Origin: Pseudomonas sp. MIACH
GTDB lineage: Bacteria; Pseudomonadota; Gammaproteobacteria; Pseudomonadales; Pseudomonadaceae
Reading direction: 5' to 3'
Assembly (NCBI RefSeq): GCF_001269925.1
Contig: NZ_LHVO01000013.1
Location: forward strand, 39,437-103,436
Length of the DNA stretch: 64,000 nucleotides
Shown here in pieces: positions 34,520 through 43,962 of the stretch. Each line of letters begins with the position of its first letter. Position 1 is the first letter of the stretch. Made by a program: the position numbers and the translations under genes. Under the pieces are notes generated by a model that did not search any database, was not told where the DNA came from, and worked only from the letters and a program-made list of their open reading frames with translations.

Positions 34520-36285
34520 AGCGTCTGGGGCAACATGTCCATGCTGTCGATCACATGGATGCTGTAGCCCGCCATGTCCTTGGCATGGTGCTTGGCCTGC
34601 GAGGCCAATTCCGCCAGTTGGCTGGCATCGAGTTGTCCACAGGCCTGTGGATACAAATGCACCACCCCAATCGACAATGACAGCAACGCAAACTCCTGGC
34701 GTACGCCCTGGCGGTTCAGTGCCACAAAGCAGCCAGCGTCGAGGTGCTCGGCGCGGTAGAAGCGCCGGCACTGAGTGTGGAAATCGTCCAGCAACTGGTT
34801 GAGCCGCTTGCGCCAATCCTGTGGCCCCAACACCAGCAAAAAGTCATCGCCACCGATATGCCCGACGAAGTCGCGACTGGGGTCGACCCGGTCGTTCAGG
34901 CACTGCGCCAGGCACAGCAACACCTCATCCCCACGTCCGTAGCCGTAGATATCGTTGAACGGCTTGAAGCTGTCGATATCCACGTAGCAGATCACTGACT
35001 CCCGCTGTTGCTGCAGCAGCCGCGTCAGGCACTGCTGGATCGGCACGTTGCCGGGCAGCAGGGTCAGCGGGTTGGCATAGCGCGCCTGCTGGATTTTCAG
35101 TTCGGTGATCAACTTGAGCACATCGATCACCCGGCCCAGGCCCAAGTAGTCGCCATTGAGGGTGATGATGAAGTCTTCTTCGATGCGTTGCCGCGCGCGG
35201 CTGGTCAGCAGGCGGCTGACCTGTTGCAGCGACTGGCTCAACTCCACCGCCAGAAAATCCGTACTCATCAGCCGGCTGATGGGCTTGCGTGCAAACAGGT
35301 CGGTGGCAAACGGTTTGAGCAGCGCATCCGACAGAGAATGCCGGTGCACGATACCCACCGGGTGGCCGCGCCCGTCCAGCACCGCCAGGGAGTTGAGGTT
35401 GGCCTGGCGACGGAACGCCTCCAGCACTTGGGCGGTGGCGGTGTCCTGATCGACCGCCGGTTGCTCGTTGAGCAAGGCGCTGAGGTCGCCGGCTTCTTCG
35501 CTGAGGGCCACATTGGCCTGGTCGGGCTTGGGCAGCATTTGGCGCGCTTCCCGTGGTGGCTGTTCCTGCGGACGGCAGAGCAGGTAACCCTGGACCAGGT
35601 CGACGCCCATTTCGGTCAATACCGCCAGCTCTTCCGGCAATTCGATGCCCTCGGCAATCACCTGGGCCCGTGAGGCCCTGGCGATTTGCAGGATAGAACC
35701 GACAAACTCGCGCTTGAGTGCGTCCTGATGAATACCGTCGATAAAGTGCCGGTCGATCTTCACGTAATCCGGGCGCAGTTCCGACCACAGGCGCAGGCTG
35801 GAATAGCCGGCGCCCAAGTCATCCAGGGCAATCGAAAAGCCCATGTTGCGGTAATGGTGCAGGGCGGTTTGCAGCAGGTCGAAATCGTCGGTGGGGGTCT
35901 GCTCGGTGAGTTCGATCACCACCTGGCTCGGCGGGATCCCGAAGTCGCGCAGCAATTGCAGGGTGCGGCCCGGTTGATGCGCGGTCTCCATCAAGGATTC
36001 CGGCGAGACATTCAGGAACAGCTTTCCCGGCAGCTTTTGCTCGCTGAAGCGTCGGCAGGCGCTTTCGCGACAGGCCATTTCCAGTTCGCTGAGGCGCCCG
36101 GCATGGCGGGCCACGGAAAACAGGGCGATGGGGGAGTGCAGCGGGCTGTTGGAGGGGCCGCGGCTGAGGGCTTCGTAGCCGAGGATGCGCCGTTCTGACA
36201 GACAGATGATCGGTTGGAACAGACTGTGCAAACTGCCTTGAGCCAGGATAGAGCCCAATGCGTTCAGCTGTTCGGTCATAGTCAT
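34516..36285 (-). CDS. EAL-CBS-GGDEF cyclic-di-GMP protein
   Basis: This cytosolic protein of 589 residues has three modules. The EAL phosphodiesterase domain (about 15-245) has the full catalytic set: EAL at 38-40, Asn92, Glu125, Asp155-Asp156, Lys176 and Glu212. A CBS-domain pair (about 275-395) could sense adenine nucleotides. The GGDEF domain (about 405-575) carries GGDDF at 478-482 and the metal-binding D-x-D at 436-438, so cyclase activity is possible. No membrane segment is seen. The order EAL before GGDEF is the reverse of most dual proteins. The ATG at 36285 has GAGA five bases upstream. Net activity cannot be predicted. Confidence 0.88.
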   Translation of the reverse strand: MTMTEQLNALGSILAQGSLHSLFQPIICLSERRILGYEALSRGPSNSPLHSPIALFSVARHAGRLSELEMACRESACRRFSEQKLPGKLFLNVSPESLMETAHQPGRTLQLLRDFGIPPSQVVIELTEQTPTDDFDLLQTALHHYRNMGFSIALDDLGAGYSSLRLWSELRPDYVKIDRHFIDGIHQDALKREFVGSILQIARASRAQVIAEGIELPEELAVLTEMGVDLVQGYLLCRPQEQPPREARQMLPKPDQANVALSEEAGDLSALLNEQPAVDQDTATAQVLEAFRRQANLNSLAVLDGRGHPVGIVHRHSLSDALLKPFATDLFARKPISRLMSTDFLAVELSQSLQQVSRLLTSRARQRIEEDFIITLNGDYLGLGRVIDVLKLITELKIQQARYANPLTLLPGNVPIQQCLTRLLQQQRESVICYVDIDSFKPFNDIYGYGRGDEVLLCLAQCLNDRVDPSRDFVGHIGGDDFLLVLGPQDWRKRLNQLLDDFHTQCRRFYRAEHLDAGCFVALNRQGVRQEFALLSLSIGVVHLYPQACGQLDASQLAELASQAKHHAKDMAGYSIHVIDSMDMLPQTL

Positions 36286-36403
36286 GGCGATCTCGATCGA
36301 AAAAAAAGGACCGCAGGCGTTACGCCAACGGTCCTTCATTTCACGACAGAATGATGTCTATATGATGACACTCCGAGGAGCGATCACATTAAATCGCCAT
36401 CAT

Positions 36404-38518
36404 TTACTGCTTGGCCACCTGTTTGGTGATTTTCAGGTAGTCCAGCAGGATCCTGCCTGTCTCGGCCAGGTAAGCGTCGTCTTCCGGCTTGGTTTTATCC
36501 GCCTCGGTCGGCAGCGCATCTTCGTCTTCTTTCTTCAGCTCCTTGAGTGGATCTTCACCCTTGGCCTTGCGGCGGATGTTTTCCAGTACGAGTTGCTTGT
36601 TTTCGATGTCGCTGTGCTGCGCACGACGGTCCACTTCATTGAGGCTGACGGTTTTTTCTTCCATCAACTTCTTGGCCAGGGCCAGCTTGTCGCGGATGAA
36701 TACGAACTCGGCATCCTTGGCGGAACGGGTATCGTGGTCAGCCTTCAACTGCGCCAGGAACGGCTTGAACGGGTCCGAGGCCGGCTTGATCGCAGGACGG
36801 ATGGTGTCCCACGGCATGGCTTCCGGCAGGGCGCTTTCGCCGATTTCCTTGGTGTCGATAACCGACGGGAAATCGATGTCCGGCAGTACGCCCTGGTGCT
36901 GGGTGCTCTGCCCGGAAACCCGGTAGAACTTCGCCAGCGTCAGCTTGAGCTCGCCATGGTTCAGTGGCTGGATGGTCTGCACGGTGCCTTTGCCGAAGGT
37001 CTGGCCGCCGATAATCAGCGCGCGGTGGTAGTCCTGCATGGCGCCGGCGAAAATCTCCGAAGCCGAGGCTGAGAGGCGGTTGACCAGCAACGCCATCGGG
37101 CCTTTGTAGAAGGCACCTGGGTTCTCGTCCTCGAGCACGTCGACACGGCCGTCAGCATTGCGTACCAGCACGGTCGGACCCTTGTCGATAAACAGGCTGG
37201 TCAGCTCGGTGGCTTCCTGCAGGGAACCGCCGCCGTTGTTGCGCAGGTCGATGACCACGCCGTCAACTTTTTCCTTCTGCAGCTCGGTAAGGATTTTCTT
37301 CACGTCACGGGTGGTGGACTTGTAGTCCGGGTCGCCGGCACGGAAGGCCTTGAAGTCCAGGTAGAAGGCCGGGATTTCAATCACGCCCAGCTTGTAGTCC
37401 TTGCCATCCTGCTTGAGGTTGAGGACTTTCTTCTGCACAGCCTGGTCTTCGAGCTTCACCGCTTCACGGGTGATGGACACGATCTTGCTGGTCTGGTCGT
37501 TCGGTGCATTGGTGTGCGGAATCACTTCCAGGCGCACCACGCTGCCTTTCGGCCCACGGATCAGCTTGACCACTTCGTCCAAGCGCCAGCCGACTACATC
37601 GACCATCTCTTTGTCGGCCTGGGCCACACCGATGATCTTGTCGGCAGGCGCAACCTGTTTGGTCTTGTCTGCCGGACCGGCCGGCACCAGACGCACGATC
37701 TTCACTTGGTCATTGTCGCTTTGCAGGACGGCACCGATGCCTTCCAACGACAGACTCATGTTGATATCGAAGTTTTCCGCGTTATCTGGCGACAGATAAT
37801 TGGTGTGCGGATCGTAGGACATCGCGAAGGTGTTGATGTAGGCCTGGAAGATATCTTCGGCACGGGTCTGGTCCAGACGTGCCAACTGATTCTTGTAGCG
37901 CTTGGTCAACAGCTCCTGGATAGCCTTGGGCTCTTTGCCGGCGATCTTCAAGCGCAGCACTTCGTCCTTGACGCGTTTGCGCCACAGGTCGTCGAGGGCC
38001 GCGGTGCTGGTCAGCCAAGGCGCGTCCTTGCGGTCCACCAGAAGGGTTTCCTTCTGGGTGAAGTCGAGCTTGTCGACGCCTTTGTCCAATTCACCCAAGG
38101 CGAAGTCCAGACGCGCTTTGACGCGGTCCAGGTAACGCTTGTAAATGGTGAAGCCGGGCTGCAGGTCGCCGCTCTTGAGGAAGTCGTCGAACTGCGTCTT
38201 CCACTTGTCGAACTCAGCGATATCGCTGGCCAGGAAGTAGCTGCGCGACGGATCCAGCAGCTTGAGATAGCTGTCGTAGATGATCACCGAGCGCGCGTCG
38301 TCCAGCGGCGGCTTGCTGTAGTGATGACGCTTGAGCAACTCGACGACGTTAAGGCTGGCAATCACCTCATCGCGGTCCGGCTGAAGGTTGTCCCAGCTGT
38401 TGGCTGCGAGCGTATTGGTCGACATCGACGCGAAGCCGATACCAATGAAAAGAGCGAGGGCGGTGCTGGGGAACAGATGCTTCATGCTGATTCGACGCGG
38501 GGGCAATTGATAACGCAT
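36404..38518 (-). CDS. prc: Carboxy-terminal processing protease Prc (Tsp)
   Basis: This is a periplasmic tail-specific protease of the S41 family. It carries a signal peptide, whose start may be the ATG at 38485 (MKHLFPST) rather than 38518. The N-terminal helical domain, PDZ domain (about 240-330; LEGIGAVLQ, IRGPKGS) and protease core follow. The Ser-Lys dyad is in NRLSASASEIF and QTFGKGTVQ. Length near 700 matches Prc. It trims proteins with apolar C-termini and, in pseudomonads, influences envelope stress signalling and lytic enzymes. It follows no operon partner. Confidence 0.93.
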   Translation of the reverse strand: MRYQLPPRRISMKHLFPSTALALFIGIGFASMSTNTLAANSWDNLQPDRDEVIASLNVVELLKRHHYSKPPLDDARSVIIYDSYLKLLDPSRSYFLASDIAEFDKWKTQFDDFLKSGDLQPGFTIYKRYLDRVKARLDFALGELDKGVDKLDFTQKETLLVDRKDAPWLTSTAALDDLWRKRVKDEVLRLKIAGKEPKAIQELLTKRYKNQLARLDQTRAEDIFQAYINTFAMSYDPHTNYLSPDNAENFDINMSLSLEGIGAVLQSDNDQVKIVRLVPAGPADKTKQVAPADKIIGVAQADKEMVDVVGWRLDEVVKLIRGPKGSVVRLEVIPHTNAPNDQTSKIVSITREAVKLEDQAVQKKVLNLKQDGKDYKLGVIEIPAFYLDFKAFRAGDPDYKSTTRDVKKILTELQKEKVDGVVIDLRNNGGGSLQEATELTSLFIDKGPTVLVRNADGRVDVLEDENPGAFYKGPMALLVNRLSASASEIFAGAMQDYHRALIIGGQTFGKGTVQTIQPLNHGELKLTLAKFYRVSGQSTQHQGVLPDIDFPSVIDTKEIGESALPEAMPWDTIRPAIKPASDPFKPFLAQLKADHDTRSAKDAEFVFIRDKLALAKKLMEEKTVSLNEVDRRAQHSDIENKQLVLENIRRKAKGEDPLKELKKEDEDALPTEADKTKPEDDAYLAETGRILLDYLKITKQVAKQ

Positions 38519-38623
38519 ATTAGGCCGTCTTTGAAGTTGCCGGTTCCATAGGGGCCGGTCGCATAATGCAAAAAGCCCGGCGCTACTGCTACGGGCTCAG
38601 TCCAGACTCACTATGGAGGCACT

Positions 38624-39586
38624 GTGAAAGCATTGCAAGGCGTTGAAGGTCATGTGGAGTGGTTGGACGAACCAAGTCCTACATGTGATGTAGGCCAAGT
38701 TCGCATTCGCGTGGCGGCTGCGGGCCTAAATCGCGCCGATTTATTACAGCGTGCCGGGCTCTATCCTCCACCGCCTGGCGCCAGTGCTGTGCTCGGCCTG
38801 GAGTGTTCCGGGGTGATCAGCGAAGTGGGCCCAGGCGCGTCCTGGCAAGTGGGCGATCGCGTCTGTGCGCTGCTGGCTGGCGGCGGCATGGCCGAAGAAG
38901 TGGTGGTGGATGCACGGCATGTGTTGCCGGTACCGGAAGGTGTGTCGCTGCTCGAAGCGGCGGCGTTGCCGGAGGTGTACAGCACGGCGTGGCTCAACCT
39001 GTTCCAGTTGGCGGGCCTCAAGCCGGGTGAAAAAGTCTTGCTGCACGCCGGCGCCAGTGGCGTTGGCTCGGCGGCAATCCAGCTGTGCAAGGCATTTGGC
39101 AGCCCTTGCTGGGTCAGCGTCGGCTCGGCGCAGCGCCTGGCCTACTGTGAAGACCTGGGTGCCCAGGGCGGCGTAGTACGTACCGACGGTATCGAAGGCC
39201 TGCGGGATTTCGGGCCATTCGATGTGATCCTCGACCCGGTCGGCGGCGATTATGCTGCGCTGGACCTCAAGCTGCTGGCGCTGGACGGTCGCTGGGTGCT
39301 GATTGGCTTGATGGGCGGCCGCGAGGCGCAACTGGACCTGGCCCAGGTGCTGGGCAAGCGTATTCAGTTGTTGGGCTCGACCCTGCGCAGCCGTAACGAT
39401 CAGTTCAAGGCAGACCTGTTCAGCGACCTGAGCCAGCATGTATGGCCGTTGTTCGCCGAAGGGCGTCTGAGCCCGCAATTGGCCAAGACGTTTCCGATCA
39501 AGGATGCCGAGGCGGCGTTTGCGGAACTGGCGACCAATCAGATCGCCGGGAAGCTGGTATTGGTCATTGACGAAAGCCTGACCTGA
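38624..39586 (+). CDS. NAD(P)H quinone oxidoreductase, zeta-crystallin type
   Basis: This is a medium-chain dehydrogenase/reductase without catalytic zinc, 320 residues. The N-terminal GroES-like domain has AAGLNRADLLQRAGLYPPPPGAS, typical of the PIG3/QOR group. The nucleotide-binding domain has HAGASGVGSAAIQLCKA. It reduces quinones or enals with NADPH. The start is GTG with GGAGG five bases upstream. The divergent prc gene is 106 bases away. Confidence 0.9.
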   Translation: MKALQGVEGHVEWLDEPSPTCDVGQVRIRVAAAGLNRADLLQRAGLYPPPPGASAVLGLECSGVISEVGPGASWQVGDRVCALLAGGGMAEEVVVDARHVLPVPEGVSLLEAAALPEVYSTAWLNLFQLAGLKPGEKVLLHAGASGVGSAAIQLCKAFGSPCWVSVGSAQRLAYCEDLGAQGGVVRTDGIEGLRDFGPFDVILDPVGGDYAALDLKLLALDGRWVLIGLMGGREAQLDLAQVLGKRIQLLGSTLRSRNDQFKADLFSDLSQHVWPLFAEGRLSPQLAKTFPIKDAEAAFAELATNQIAGKLVLVIDESLT

Positions 39587-39605
39587 TCCCGGATTGGAAT
39601 TGGGT

Positions 39606-39639
39606 CAATGTGGGAGTCGCACCGCCCCTCCCACAGTTG
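39606..39639. repeat. Degenerate REP hairpin
   Basis: CAATGTGGGAG and CTCCCACAGTTG pair around an 11-base loop. It lies between the convergent quinone-reductase and HAD genes and looks like a decayed copy of the REP at 13967. Confidence 0.6.
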
Positions 39640-39667
39640 ATTGGATTTCAAGTCGGGATAGGCGGTG

Positions 39668-40321
39668 TCAGACCCAGTGGTGGATCGGCCAGCCGGCCTT
39701 CTCGGCATGCTCGCGCAATACCGGATCCGGATTCACCACCTGTGGGTGATCGACCTTCAACAGCAACGGCAAGTCATTGCGCGAATCCGAATAGAAGTAC
39801 GCACCGTCCAGCGTTTCGCCTTCCTGCTCCAACCATTCCAGCAAGCGTGTGATCTTGCCTTCGCGATAGGTCAGTACACCCACGGTATGGCCGCTGTACA
39901 CGCCATGACTCACTTCCAGTTCAATCCCCAGCACCTCATCAATGCCGATACGCGCCGCAATCGGTTTCACCAGGTGAGTACCCGAGGCGGAAATCACCAG
40001 GATCCGGTCGCCATTCGCCCGATGGCGGGCGATGGTCTTGGTGGCGTCGCTGTAGATCAGTGGCTCAATCACGTCCTCGACCCACGGTTCCACCAGGTGA
40101 TCGATTTCCTCCGGGGTGCGGCCGATCATCGGTTCCAGGCTGAAGTCCATGAAGTCCTCCATGGCCAGCTCGCCCCGGCTGTAGGCGTCCATCAGCTCGT
40201 TGTTCCTGCGCATGAACGACTCCGGGTCGACCCAGCCCAGGCGACCCATCTGTTCACTCCAGAGGGTGGCGCAGTCGCCATGGATCAGGGTGTCGTCCAA
40301 ATCAAAAATTACCAATGCCAT
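39668..40321 (-). CDS. HAD-superfamily phosphatase (SerB-like subclass IB)
   Basis: This is a cytosolic hydrolase of 217 residues. Motif I is VIFDLDDTLIHGD (Asp nucleophile), motif II ISASGTHLV, and motif III with its Asp-rich end is YSDSRNDLPLL. The alpha-helical cap between motifs I and II is of the phosphoserine-phosphatase type. P. aeruginosa has a similar protein reported to act on histidinol phosphate, which I cannot confirm here. It lies 30 bases past the ABC ATPase gene, in the same direction, so it may be the last gene of that operon. Confidence 0.85.
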   Translation of the reverse strand: MALVIFDLDDTLIHGDCATLWSEQMGRLGWVDPESFMRRNNELMDAYSRGELAMEDFMDFSLEPMIGRTPEEIDHLVEPWVEDVIEPLIYSDATKTIARHRANGDRILVISASGTHLVKPIAARIGIDEVLGIELEVSHGVYSGHTVGVLTYREGKITRLLEWLEQEGETLDGAYFYSDSRNDLPLLLKVDHPQVVNPDPVLREHAEKAGWPIHHWV

Positions 40322-40351
40322 CCGTCACGCTCTCTCAAAATTTACTGCTGC

Positions 40352-41341
40352 TCAGGCTACTTCACACAGCGCACTGGGGTCGATGGAAAGTGCCAGGCGC
40401 TGGCCGTCCGGGTGCAGATCGTCCGCCGAGCGGTTGAGCACGTCCACCACCAATTCCACGCCACGGGCTTCGATGCGGTAGCGGATCACGTTGCCCAGCA
40501 GGCTGTGGCTGCGCACCAGCGCGTCGAGTTCGCCACTGCGGCTCAGTTCGATGGCCTCCGGGCGAATCGCGATGCGCCCGCTGATCGGGCGTTGCAGCAG
40601 TTGGCTGGCCTTGTCGGCATCCAGCAGGTTGTAGTTGCCGATGAAACCGGCAGCGAATACATCCACCGGTGCGGTGTAGAGGGTCTCGGCATCGCCGCTT
40701 TGCACGATCTTGCCCTGGTTCATCAGGAAGATGCGGTCCGACATGGTCAGGGCCTCTTCCTGGTCGTGGGTCACGAAGATCGTGGTCAGGCCCAGTTCGC
40801 GCTGGATCTGGCGGATCTGTTCGCGCAGGTGCTTGCGAATCCGTGCATCCAGCGCCGACAGCGGCTCATCCAGCAGCAACAGGCGTGGGCGGGTGACCAG
40901 TGAGCGGGCCAGGGCCACACGCTGGCACTGGCCGCCGGACATCTGGTGCGGGTAGCGGCTGGCCAGGTCCTTGAGTTCCACCAGTTGCAGCACTTCCTGC
41001 ACGCGCTTGTGGCTGTCATCGGCGTTGACCTTTTGCATGCGCAGGCCGAAGGCGACGTTCTGTTCCACGGTCATGTTGGGGAACAGCGCGTAGCTCTGGA
41101 ACACCATGCCGATGTTGCGTTTCTGTGGGCTCAGCGGAACGATGTCCTGGCCGTCCAGCAGGATTTTTCCGCTGTCCACCGAGGTCAGGCCGGCGATGCA
41201 GCGCAGCAGGGTGGACTTGCCGCAACCGGAGGGGCCGAGCAGGGTGACGAACTCGCCCTTGGCGACTTCGCAGTTGATATCACTGAACACCGGTGTGCCG
41301 GCGTAGCCTTTTTGCAGGTGTTGGACGCTGACGAAGCTCAT
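40352..41341 (-). CDS. ABC importer ATP-binding protein (phosphonate/polyamine/iron type)
   Basis: This ATPase of 329 residues has Walker A GPSGCGKST, signature MSGGQCQRVALARS, Walker B LLLLDEPLSALD and switch FVTHDQEEALTMSD. A C-terminal TOBE-like region ends the protein. It belongs to the PotA/FbpC/PhnT class, which serve importers with periplasmic binding proteins. The start overlaps the end of the permease gene by four bases. Substrate inferred only from context (see binding protein and phosphodiesterase-like gene). Confidence 0.9.
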   Translation of the reverse strand: MSFVSVQHLQKGYAGTPVFSDINCEVAKGEFVTLLGPSGCGKSTLLRCIAGLTSVDSGKILLDGQDIVPLSPQKRNIGMVFQSYALFPNMTVEQNVAFGLRMQKVNADDSHKRVQEVLQLVELKDLASRYPHQMSGGQCQRVALARSLVTRPRLLLLDEPLSALDARIRKHLREQIRQIQRELGLTTIFVTHDQEEALTMSDRIFLMNQGKIVQSGDAETLYTAPVDVFAAGFIGNYNLLDADKASQLLQRPISGRIAIRPEAIELSRSGELDALVRSHSLLGNVIRYRIEARGVELVVDVLNRSADDLHPDGQRLALSIDPSALCEVA

Positions 41342-42138
41342 TGGCTTTTGTCCTTGTTCAAGATATTGGCGGCCCAGGTCAGCACCAGCACAAAGAAGAA
41401 ATAGGAAATCACGACGGCACTGGTGAAGTGGCCGCTGCTGTTGCGCATGTTGTTCAGGTACACCTGCAGGGTCTCGTAGCGGGTACCCACGAGGATATTG
41501 GCGAACACGAATTCACCGAACAGGAACGAGAACGACAGCAGCAGCGCCACCATCAAACCTTTGCGCAGGTTGGGCAGCACCACGAAGATCGCGGCTTGCC
41601 AGGTGCTGGCGCCGAGCAGTTGCGAGGCGTCCATCAGGTCGCGCAGGTTGATGGCTTGCAGGTTGTTGGTGATCGCGCGGTACATGAACGGCAGCGCCAC
41701 GGTGAAGTAGCAGCCGATCAGGATCCACGGCGTGCCCACCATCGCAAACGGCCCGGAGCCGTACAGTTGCAGCAGGCCCACCGACGACACCACCGGCGGC
41801 ACCGCGAAGGGCAGCAGGATCAGGATGTTCATCAAGGCGTCGAGCTTGGGAAAGTGGTAATGCACCACGAACAGCAGCGGCAGGATCAACACCACCGACA
41901 GGATCAACGCGCCCACGCACACCAGCAATGACTGCCCGAAGGCCATCAGGAAGCGTGGGTCGCTCCACAGCTGCACGTACCACTTCACGGTGAAACCGGC
42001 GGGCAGGATGGTCGCCGACCAACTGCTGGCAATGGAGTAGACAAAGGTGCCGATCAGCGGCAGCACCAGGATCGCGAACAACAGGTACACCACCACGCGG
42101 TGGTAGAGGGAGGCCGGGCCGGCTTCAGCGCGAGACAT
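41338..42138 (-). CDS. ABC importer permease 2
   Basis: This permease of 266 residues has six predicted helices and the BPD_transp_1 EAA loop (DLMDASQLLGASTWQAAIFVVLP). It overlaps the first permease gene by 14 bases and the ATPase gene by four. Together the two permeases form the heterodimeric channel. Confidence 0.9.
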   Translation of the reverse strand: MSRAEAGPASLYHRVVVYLLFAILVLPLIGTFVYSIASSWSATILPAGFTVKWYVQLWSDPRFLMAFGQSLLVCVGALILSVVLILPLLFVVHYHFPKLDALMNILILLPFAVPPVVSSVGLLQLYGSGPFAMVGTPWILIGCYFTVALPFMYRAITNNLQAINLRDLMDASQLLGASTWQAAIFVVLPNLRKGLMVALLLSFSFLFGEFVFANILVGTRYETLQVYLNNMRNSSGHFTSAVVISYFFFVLVLTWAANILNKDKSQ

Positions 42139-42961
42139 GGTAGCTCCTCTTGAGCAGCAGTTGATGGACCACGGTGACCAGGGTCATCAGCGCCACCAGC
42201 ACCACGGCCAGGGCGCTGGCCATGTTCGGGTCGAGGGATACATCCCCCGAGACCAGGCCGGCGATGCGGATTGGCAGCACGTTGAAGTTACCGGTGGTCA
42301 AGGCGTAGACCGTCGCGTAGGCACCCAGGGCGTTGGCCAGCAGAATCACGAACGTGCCGAGCAGCGCCGGCGTGAGTACCGGCAGGCCGATATGCCGCCA
42401 GAACTGCCAGCCATTGGCGCCGAGCAGGGCGGCTGACTCACGCCAGTCTTCACGCAGTGCGTCGAAGGCTGGGTAGAGCAGCAGCACGCCGAGGGGAATC
42501 TGGAAGTAGGTATAGAGGATGATCAAGCCGGTCTTGGAATACAGGTTGAAGTCCTGAATGATCCCGGCCTGCTTGAGCATGATGGTGATGCTGCCGTTGA
42601 ACCCCAGCAGGATGATGAACGCGAAGGCCAGGGGCACGCCGGCAAAGTTGCTGGTCATGTTGGCGAAGGCGGTGACGAAGTTGCGCAGCGGCGAATCCAC
42701 CCGGCGCAGCGAGTAGCTGCCCAGCGTAGCGATGATGATGCCGAAGATGCTGGAGTAGAAACTGATCTCCAGGCTGAACTGGATGGCTTGCAGGTAGAAC
42801 TTCGAACTGAAGATACGCGTGAAGTTGTCCAGCCCCCAGCCGCTGTCTTCGGTTTGCAGGCTATTGATCAGCACCCAGACCAGCGGGGCGATCTCGAATA
42901 CGATAAAGAACAGCGCGAAGGGCACCAGGCATAGCAAGGCCAGCCATTTGCCGCGAGTCAT
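42125..42961 (-). CDS. ABC importer permease 1
   Basis: This permease has about 278 residues and six helices; the EAA loop is ESAALLGANGWQFWRHIGLP. The start is set at the ATG at 42961 (MTRGKWLAL), six bases after the stop of the phosphodiesterase-like gene. A longer in-frame start inside that gene would give a charged non-family N-terminus. It pairs with permease 2. Confidence 0.9.
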   Translation of the reverse strand: MTRGKWLALLCLVPFALFFIVFEIAPLVWVLINSLQTEDSGWGLDNFTRIFSSKFYLQAIQFSLEISFYSSIFGIIIATLGSYSLRRVDSPLRNFVTAFANMTSNFAGVPLAFAFIILLGFNGSITIMLKQAGIIQDFNLYSKTGLIILYTYFQIPLGVLLLYPAFDALREDWRESAALLGANGWQFWRHIGLPVLTPALLGTFVILLANALGAYATVYALTTGNFNVLPIRIAGLVSGDVSLDPNMASALAVVLVALMTLVTVVHQLLLKRSYHVSR

Positions 42962-42966
42962 GGCAT

Positions 42967-43773
42967 TCACTTCAACAGCTCCCGGCATACAGGTTTGTCG
43001 TGGGGCACGCCCAGCAGTTCGCAGACCGTGCCGCACAGCTCGGTTTGTTTCGGTGCGGCTTTGGCGTCCAGGCTGAAGGCATCGCCGAGGACGAACAGCG
43101 GCACTTCGCGTTCTTCCGGCAGCAGGCCGTTGTGGGAGCGGTCGTTGTTCATGCCGTGGTCGGCGGTTACCAGCACCTGGTAACCGGCATCGAGCCAGGT
43201 TTGCAGGTAGTCGGCCAGGATGATGTCGGCCGAGCGTGCACTGTTGCGGTACTGCGGCGTGTCGAGGCCGTGCTTGTGGCCGGCGTCGTCGATGTTCATC
43301 GGGTGCACCACCATAAAGTCCGGCGCGTGCTTGAGCCGCAGGCTTTCGGCGTCGGCGAACAGGTGGGAATCCGGGTAGTGGTCATTCCAGTAGAAATGCC
43401 CGTGCTGGATCGCCAGCGCCTTTTCGTCGGTATGACGATCCCGGGCGGCGAGAAAGGGCGTGCGGTTATACAACTCGCTGACCCAATGGTAAGCCGCCGC
43501 CGCCGTGGTAAGACCTGCGTCGGTGGCGTAATGGAAAATGCTGCGCTGGTTGGACAGACGTGAGACCTGGTTGTGCACGATACCGCTGTGGATCGGTGGC
43601 ACACCGGTGAGGATGCATTCATACAGCGGGCGGGACAGGGCGGGCAGTTCACATTCCAGTTTGTAGAGGGCGGCGCGTCCTGCGCCAACATAAGCCTGCA
43701 AGTGCCCCATGGCGTGTCGGGCAACCTCGAAGTTCAGGCCGTCGAGCACGACAAGGATGACTGGGTGCTTCAT
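42967..43773 (-). CDS. Alkaline-phosphatase superfamily hydrolase (nucleotide pyrophosphatase-like)
   Basis: This protein of 268 residues has the alkaline-phosphatase/phosphodiesterase fold. Metal sites are visible: VVLDGLN near the start (Asp), DDAGHKHG (Asp, His) and TADHGMN (Asp-His), and the nucleophile Thr or Ser should lie in the SRPLYECILTG segment. No signal peptide is evident, so it probably acts in the cytosol. The gene sits inside an ABC importer operon, so it probably splits a phosphoester or phosphonate that the importer brings in. The start at 43773 gives the normal N-terminus (MKHPVILVVLDG). Confidence 0.82.
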   Translation of the reverse strand: MKHPVILVVLDGLNFEVARHAMGHLQAYVGAGRAALYKLECELPALSRPLYECILTGVPPIHSGIVHNQVSRLSNQRSIFHYATDAGLTTAAAAYHWVSELYNRTPFLAARDRHTDEKALAIQHGHFYWNDHYPDSHLFADAESLRLKHAPDFMVVHPMNIDDAGHKHGLDTPQYRNSARSADIILADYLQTWLDAGYQVLVTADHGMNNDRSHNGLLPEEREVPLFVLGDAFSLDAKAAPKQTELCGTVCELLGVPHDKPVCRELLK

Positions 43774-43833
43774 GGGGGGCGACGCTCCGCAATGATTGAC
43801 TTGGCTCAATTCCTCTGGAGGAACGGGGTCAAA

Positions 43834-43927
43834 AATGTGGGAGGGGGCTTGCCCCCGATAGCGGTGTGTCATTCAACGGATTTGTTAGCTGATCCACCGT
43901 CATCGGGGGCAAGCCCCCTCCCACATT
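43834..43927. repeat. REPIN between binding-protein and hydrolase genes
   Basis: AATGTGGGAGGGGGCTTGCC and following bases (43834-43859) and their exact complement (43902-43927) face each other across a 42-base spacer. It lies within the ABC operon, after the highly expressed binding-protein gene. There it could lower downstream transcript levels. Confidence 0.88.
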
Positions 43928-43962
43928 GGATCTCCACTGGAGCTCCAATGTGGGATAAACCC

